Under the pieces are notes generated by a model that saw only the letters and a list, made by a program, of their open reading frames with translations, searched no databases and was not told the DNA's origin. A stretch of 64,000 nucleotides of DNA from Bdellovibrio sp. CG22_combo_CG10-13_8_21_14_all_39_27 (GTDB lineage Bacteria > Bdellovibrionota > Bacteriovoracia > Bacteriovoracales > Bacteriovoracaceae), in the NCBI GenBank assembly GCA_002786715.1, contig PCTW01000034.1, positions 71,835 through 135,834 on the forward strand. Reading direction: 5' to 3'. Position numbers and translations under genes: made by a program. Positions 60,146 to 64,000 of the stretch are shown here, piece after piece. The number at the start of each line of letters is the position of its first letter. Positions within the stretch are counted from its first letter, which is position 1.

Positions 60146-61073
60146 TATTGGATTTGGTTCTCAAGCTCAAGCTTGGGCCCATAATTTTAAAATAGCGAAG
60201 AGAGCTTTTGTTATTGCTTTGAGGAGAGAAAGCTCAAGCATTAAAGCAGCTCAAGCTGCTGGATACGAAACGATTCAAATTGGTCCTGAGCTCAATTCCT
60301 ATAATGATTTTGCTTTATTATTACCTGATCATTTACAAAGCGAAGTTCTACTCACTATGGCTCCTCATCTGAGAGAAGGCTCTCGCATAATCTATGCTCA
60401 TGGGTGGGCCTTGACTCGAAATAAACTCATTGAACAGCACCCTCACTTTTCTCATTTGTTATTTGCACCAAAGGCCATTGCCTCGGCAATTAAGCTTGCT
60501 GCCACGGGGATGAATAGTTTTCGAGTTGTCATAGGGTTGGAGTTTTCAAAGTCATTTGAATACGATCATGAATGGTTAGAAGATTTGGCCCGTGATCTTT
60601 TTGCCCAACTTCCCTTGATCCAATCTTCGGCCAAAGAAGAAATGACGGCCGATCTTTTCTCTGAGCAGAGTCTTCTCTGTTCGCTGCTTCCTTATGGAGC
60701 CCTTCACTCTTTTAATTTTTTAGTGAACAAAGGGATCTCGCCTGAAGTCGCATATATAGAATGTTGGAGTGAAGTTAAACTCATTGCTGATGCGATGATA
60801 GCAAAAGGTCCAGTTGGCCTTTTTGAACTCATTAGTCCCAACGCCCTTGTTGGTGGCGAAAAGGCCCAAGCTCAAATTTTTAATCAGAATTATAGTAACT
60901 ATCTTTCAAAGCTCTATGACGACATTGAATCCGGTCACTTTTTTCAAGAAATCGATGACCTAGACATAGATAAAGTCCGGCAAGACGTCTTGTCGAGATG
61001 GCGAAAAGAAGCTATAAACGCTATGCATAACAAAATAAGTAAGGATCACTCCGATGAAAAAGCGAACAACTAG
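60120..61073 (+). CDS. Divergent ketol-acid-reductoisomerase-like protein; candidate ketopantoate reductase
   Basis: 317 residues, similar to class I KARI in length. The N-terminal Rossmann part has IIGFGSQAQAWAHNF (9-23) and ALRRESSS (33-40, phosphate-binding, NADPH type). HGWAL (94-98) replaces the usual HGFNI. The knotted helical domain keeps both metal pairs, D178/E182 (DLFSEQ) and E214/E218 (ECWSEVKLI). The conserved KGPG loop is lost (APKAIASAI). It overlaps panB by 20 bp in a pantothenate operon that lacks panE, so ketopantoate reduction is the likely reaction (inference). AAGGA lies 6 nt before the ATG. Confidence 0.82.
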   Translation: MSSKLPLVIIGFGSQAQAWAHNFKIAKRAFVIALRRESSSIKAAQAAGYETIQIGPELNSYNDFALLLPDHLQSEVLLTMAPHLREGSRIIYAHGWALTRNKLIEQHPHFSHLLFAPKAIASAIKLAATGMNSFRVVIGLEFSKSFEYDHEWLEDLARDLFAQLPLIQSSAKEEMTADLFSEQSLLCSLLPYGALHSFNFLVNKGISPEVAYIECWSEVKLIADAMIAKGPVGLFELISPNALVGGEKAQAQIFNQNYSNYLSKLYDDIESGHFFQEIDDLDIDKVRQDVLSRWRKEAINAMHNKISKDHSDEKANN

Positions 61074-61851
61074 AGACCTTCGCATTGCTAAGCGTGCAAA
61101 AACAAAACGAACTTTGTCGATGCTGACTTGTTACGATTTTCAAACGGCCTCAATGTTAAATCAAACCAATCTCGATATGCTTTTAGTCGGCGATAGCCTG
61201 GGAAATGTTATCTTAGGCTATGAAACGACAGTCGAAGTCTCCCTTGAAGAAATGATTATTTTCTCAGCTGCTGTTAAGCGTGGAGCAAAAGAGAAATTCG
61301 TTATTGCCGATCTTCCTTTTGGCAGTTACTCCACTTTCGAATTGGGTGTTAAAAATGCACTCGAGCTTTTTCAAAAATCAAAAGTCGAAGCTTTAAAACT
61401 GGAAGGTGCTTTTCCTCACCAACTCGAAATAGTTCAACGCTGTGTCGTCTCAGGTGTGCCCATTGTCGGACATATTGGACTGACTCCACAATCTGTTCAT
61501 GAACTTGGTGGTTACTATACTCATGGAAAAGATCAAGCCAACGCTGAACGCTTGATGAAAGAAGCTCTCGCTCTTCAAGAAGCTGGTGCTTTTGCTATTG
61601 TCCTTGAATGTGTAGAAGCCAAACTTGCGGCTGAGATAACAAAAACTTTATCAATTCCAACTATTGGTATTGGCTCTGGTGCAGAGACAGACGGTCAAGT
61701 GTTAGTCATCAATGATCTGTTACAAATGGGACCGACTGCTCCTCCAAAATTTTGCCAACCAATCACAAATCTTTTCTTGGAAAAGAAACAGTGGATTGAA
61801 AAATACTTAAATACGCTAGAAGAAAATGACAAAGTCACTCTTGACCATTGA
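61054..61851 (+). CDS. panB: 3-methyl-2-oxobutanoate hydroxymethyltransferase
   Basis: 265 residues, full-length PanB. It has LTCYDFQTASMLN, LLVGDSLGNVILGYETTVEVSLEEM (metal and substrate), KLEGA, VGHIGLTPQSVHELGGY and IPTIGIGSGAETDGQVLV. It makes ketopantoate from alpha-ketoisovalerate and methylene-tetrahydrofolate. It overlaps both the KARI-like gene (20 bp) and coaX (26 bp). Confidence 0.97.
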   Translation: MKKRTTRDLRIAKRAKTKRTLSMLTCYDFQTASMLNQTNLDMLLVGDSLGNVILGYETTVEVSLEEMIIFSAAVKRGAKEKFVIADLPFGSYSTFELGVKNALELFQKSKVEALKLEGAFPHQLEIVQRCVVSGVPIVGHIGLTPQSVHELGGYYTHGKDQANAERLMKEALALQEAGAFAIVLECVEAKLAAEITKTLSIPTIGIGSGAETDGQVLVINDLLQMGPTAPPKFCQPITNLFLEKKQWIEKYLNTLEENDKVTLDH

Positions 61852-62530
61852 TGTAGGTAACACTCATCAAACAGTTGCTCTTCATCAAAATTCAGAACTC
61901 ATAGAAGTTCGTCGCCTAATTGATAGTGGGGACTGGATGCATTTTGCAGAACCCGCTCTACTCTCTCAAGTTGGCCCGATTCTTCCGATGCCTTTTCAAC
62001 ACGTCACTCGATTGAAAGAATTGCGAAAAAACGACAAGCTAATTGAAATGCCTATTCATTATTCACAAAGTCTTGGAGATGATCGACTGGCGCTAGCCTA
62101 TTTTGCTTTTCAAAAACTCTCGGAATGGAAAGTGGAATCCGTCGTCACCGTTGATGCCGGAACTTTTACCACTGTAGATCTCATTACTTTAGAGGGCTTT
62201 CAAGGCGGTTACATTTTTCCTGGACCAACAACTCTTGAAAGATCTTATCATCATGGAAGTCAGCTTCCTCAACATGTTTTGCCCAAAAAAGGTGGGGACT
62301 CGCCTCCTCGATCTTCTGAAGAGGCCATCGCTTTTGCACTTGAGCTTATAATGACGGAACCCCTCTCCTCAGTGCTTAAAAAATGGTGTCCTCAAAGGAT
62401 TATCCTCTGTGGAGGCGCCAAAAACCATTATCTCGAAACACTTGAAAAATATGCCAAAGTTGAGATTGTTGAAAATGCCATTCACAAAGCGCTTTATCTG
62501 ATCGCTTTAAAATCGAGTTTATTAAGCTAA
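61826..62530 (+). CDS. coaX: Type III pantothenate kinase
   Basis: 234 residues of the ASKHA fold: TIDVGNTHQTVAL (P-loop-like phosphate 1), GDDRLALAYFAF, VDAGTFTTVDLI and GGYIFPGP, all CoaX hallmarks. It is the potassium-dependent, CoA-insensitive pantothenate kinase. It is coupled to panB; 71 bp separate it from coaBC. Confidence 0.95.
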   Translation: MTKSLLTIDVGNTHQTVALHQNSELIEVRRLIDSGDWMHFAEPALLSQVGPILPMPFQHVTRLKELRKNDKLIEMPIHYSQSLGDDRLALAYFAFQKLSEWKVESVVTVDAGTFTTVDLITLEGFQGGYIFPGPTTLERSYHHGSQLPQHVLPKKGGDSPPRSSEEAIAFALELIMTEPLSSVLKKWCPQRIILCGGAKNHYLETLEKYAKVEIVENAIHKALYLIALKSSLLS

Positions 62531-62601
62531 GAGCTTAATTTCGCCCAGCGCAAAACCTACCTTTAATGGCCAATTTCAAGGCCATATGCCATATTTCGCC
62601 C

Positions 62602-63837
62602 ATGAAAATTTTGTTGGCCGTCAGTGGCTCAATTTCAGCATATAAAGCCTATGATCTTTTGCGATCTTATTTGCATCAAGGTCATACTGTTCGCGTAGTT
62701 TTGACCAAGGGTGCAGAGCAATTTGTTCAGGCCCAAATGTTTCGCTACTTAGGAGCAGAAGCAGTCTACTCTTCGCAAGAAGATTTTCTTTATCCAAAAC
62801 AAGTTGCTGACAATGGAACAGTTCTGCATATTGAATTGGCCCGTTGGTGTGAACAATTTGTCGTTGCTCCTCTGAGTGCCAATACCTTGTCTCGTTTAGC
62901 AAGAGGTGAAGCTTCAGATTTACTTGGCTCAATTTTCTTGTCGTTAGAACAAAACAAACCCATTCTTATTTTTCCAGCAATGAATACTTTCATGCTCGAT
63001 CATCCGTTTACCAGAGAACATTTGAACGACATCAAAAGATTAAAATCTCTCCATCAACTTTTTATTCATCCAACTCTCGAAGGTGAATTGGCCTGTGGAG
63101 ACGTAGGCAGTGGCAAGCTTGCACCAATTGATGAGATCCTTGAACTCACTCAAAGTTTCACGGCCAATAAGAATAATAAAAAAATGGTGATCACAACGGG
63201 AGCGACTGTCGCCCCCCTTGATAATGTTCGCTTTCTTACCAACAGCTCAAACGGAACCACGGGAGTTTCCCTCGCTCGCGAAGCTTTGGCCCAAGGTTAC
63301 GATGTCACAGTGATTGCAGGAATCTACGCAACAGCGAATCTCGATCTTTTTCGGGCCCACCCTCGCTACACTTTAGAGAGAGTGCGAACTCCACAAGAGA
63401 TGCTTGATCAAGTTGAAAAGTATTTTCCAACTTGTGATATTTATATTTCATCAGCAGCCGTTGGAGATATCGAATTCGTATCGACGGAAGGAAAACTCAA
63501 AAAAGAAAAACTATCACAAGCATTAGAGATAAAACCTGGTGTGGATATTTTAAAGCAAGTCCTCGCCATGAGAACTGTAAAACAAAAACTTGTAGGCTTT
63601 GCGGCTGAGTATGAATTGAGTGATGAAAATCTTCATGCAAAGATGGAACGCAAGAAAGTTGATTACTTAGTAGGAACAAAAGTAAATAACGGACTTCTTG
63701 GAAATGGAGTCATTACTGGTTTTCGAACTGAGAATGCTCACTATGCCTTTCTAGACCCTCAAGGAAAAATCGAAAGAATTGAACTTTCAAAATCACAGAT
63801 GGCCAAGCACCTCTTAGATAAGGTTGCTCATGATTAA
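62602..63837 (+). CDS. coaBC: Bifunctional phosphopantothenoylcysteine synthetase/decarboxylase
   Basis: 411 residues from the ATG at 62602 ([20 protein letters not shown]). The CoaC half has [10 protein letters not shown], the catalytic His region and [14 protein letters not shown] with the catalytic Cys. The CoaB half has [30 protein letters not shown] and KKEKL. It makes 4'-phosphopantetheine from phosphopantothenate and cysteine. An ATG at 62566 would add 12 residues but has no ribosome site. CATATT ends 6 nt before the 62602 ATG, so an internal leaderless start is possible. It overlaps panC by 8 bp. Confidence 0.96.
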   Translation: MKILLAVSGSISAYKAYDLLRSYLHQGHTVRVVLTKGAEQFVQAQMFRYLGAEAVYSSQEDFLYPKQVADNGTVLHIELARWCEQFVVAPLSANTLSRLARGEASDLLGSIFLSLEQNKPILIFPAMNTFMLDHPFTREHLNDIKRLKSLHQLFIHPTLEGELACGDVGSGKLAPIDEILELTQSFTANKNNKKMVITTGATVAPLDNVRFLTNSSNGTTGVSLAREALAQGYDVTVIAGIYATANLDLFRAHPRYTLERVRTPQEMLDQVEKYFPTCDIYISSAAVGDIEFVSTEGKLKKEKLSQALEIKPGVDILKQVLAMRTVKQKLVGFAAEYELSDENLHAKMERKKVDYLVGTKVNNGLLGNGVITGFRTENAHYAFLDPQGKIERIELSKSQMAKHLLDKVAHD

Positions 63838-64000
63838 AGTCTTCCACCAACTCTCCGACTTTAAAGCAGCGAGAAATTTATGTGAAAATAAAAGTATTGG
63901 CCTCGTTCCAACGATGGGAAACCTGCATGCAGGACATCTCTCTTTAGTTCAAGAGTCTTTGAAAAAAAATGATCTCACGATCGTTACAATCTTTGTCAAT
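63830..64000 (+). CDS. panC: Pantothenate synthetase, 5' part (runs off the window)
   Basis: 57 codons up to the window edge. [18 protein letters not shown] contains the PTMGxLHxGH ATP-binding motif of PanC. It joins pantoate and beta-alanine. It begins inside the coaBC end (8-bp overlap), completing the pantothenate/CoA operon apart from panE. Confidence 0.95.
   Translation, partial: MIKVFHQLSDFKAARNLCENKSIGLVPTMGNLHAGHLSLVQESLKKNDLTIVTIFVN

Noticed and set aside
60120-61073. Ordinary housekeeping IlvC
   Set aside because: The KGPG loop is lost and HGFNI is altered, and the gene sits in a pantothenate operon with no ilvB/ilvN/ilvD.
1-64000. Prophage, insertion sequence or integrated element
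   Set aside because: No transposase, integrase, phage structural gene or plasmid gene was recognised. The repeats after tRNA-Arg are not accompanied by an integrase.

Overview
The window is about 64 kb of AT-rich, densely packed bacterial chromosome. Almost every base is coding and many genes overlap by 1 to 8 bases. The cell envelope is Gram-negative: apolipoprotein N-acyltransferase, a KdsD-type sugar isomerase for LPS, lipoproteins and a PelB-like outer-membrane barrel. The gene set (PilZ, secreted proteases, many lineage-specific lipoproteins, low GC) suggests a Bdellovibrionota or Bacteriovoracales-like organism. That placement is inference; no rRNA is present to prove it.

Layout. 1-4 kb: the 5' end of a DUF4105-like gene, then a lipid cluster (two membrane desaturases, a Rieske oxygenase and a PAP2/inositolphosphoryl-transferase-like enzyme). 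4-9.4 kb: cyclophilin, lipoprotein, flavoprotein, PilZ, rsgA and a GlcD-like oxidase. 9.5-9.9 kb: tRNA-Arg(UCU), followed by an odd GC-rich element made of inverted tRNA-like fragments and tandem repeats. 10-12.5 kb: secreted EEP hydrolase, DJ-1/PfpI protein and a secreted HExxH protein. 12.5-25.8 kb: nine translationally coupled minus-strand genes forming a Pel-like exopolysaccharide operon. PelA is split into two polypeptides at opposite ends, no PelC is seen, and a receiver protein and a HEAT-repeat protein are added. 26-31 kb: YkgJ protein, DnaQ/GIY-YIG nuclease fusion, YafJ-like amidotransferase, phytase-like lipoprotein. 31-37 kb: a four-gene operon resembling the fatty-acid reductase half of lux (LuxE, a LuxC-ligase fusion, another ligase and a GNAT protein) without luciferase.

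37-47 kb is mostly housekeeping: rho-prfA-prmC-murA-hinT in one operon, then ruvX-mltG-ytfJ, a flavin reductase and a DksA-like protein with a strong terminator. 47.6-51 kb is a zinc-homeostasis cluster (Fur/Zur regulator, DUF3299, ABC ATPase, FtsX-like permease, and convergently ZrgA/DUF2796). The regulator and zrgA share a near-identical 19-bp palindrome directly after their -10 boxes, so this is very likely one Zur regulon. 51-60 kb: subtilisin-like protease behind a structured leader, Lnt, KdsD, envelope proteins, inositol-phosphatase-like enzyme, YacG and a class IV aminotransferase. 60.1-64 kb: a pantothenate/CoA operon in which a divergent ketol-acid reductoisomerase-like protein precedes panB, coaX, coaBC and panC. 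It probably supplies the ketopantoate reductase step.

Two expression patterns recur. At least six genes lack a Shine-Dalgarno but have a -10-like hexamer ending exactly 6 nt before the start codon, which predicts leaderless mRNAs. Two genes with a strong AAGGAG 5 nt upstream appear to begin at CTG.
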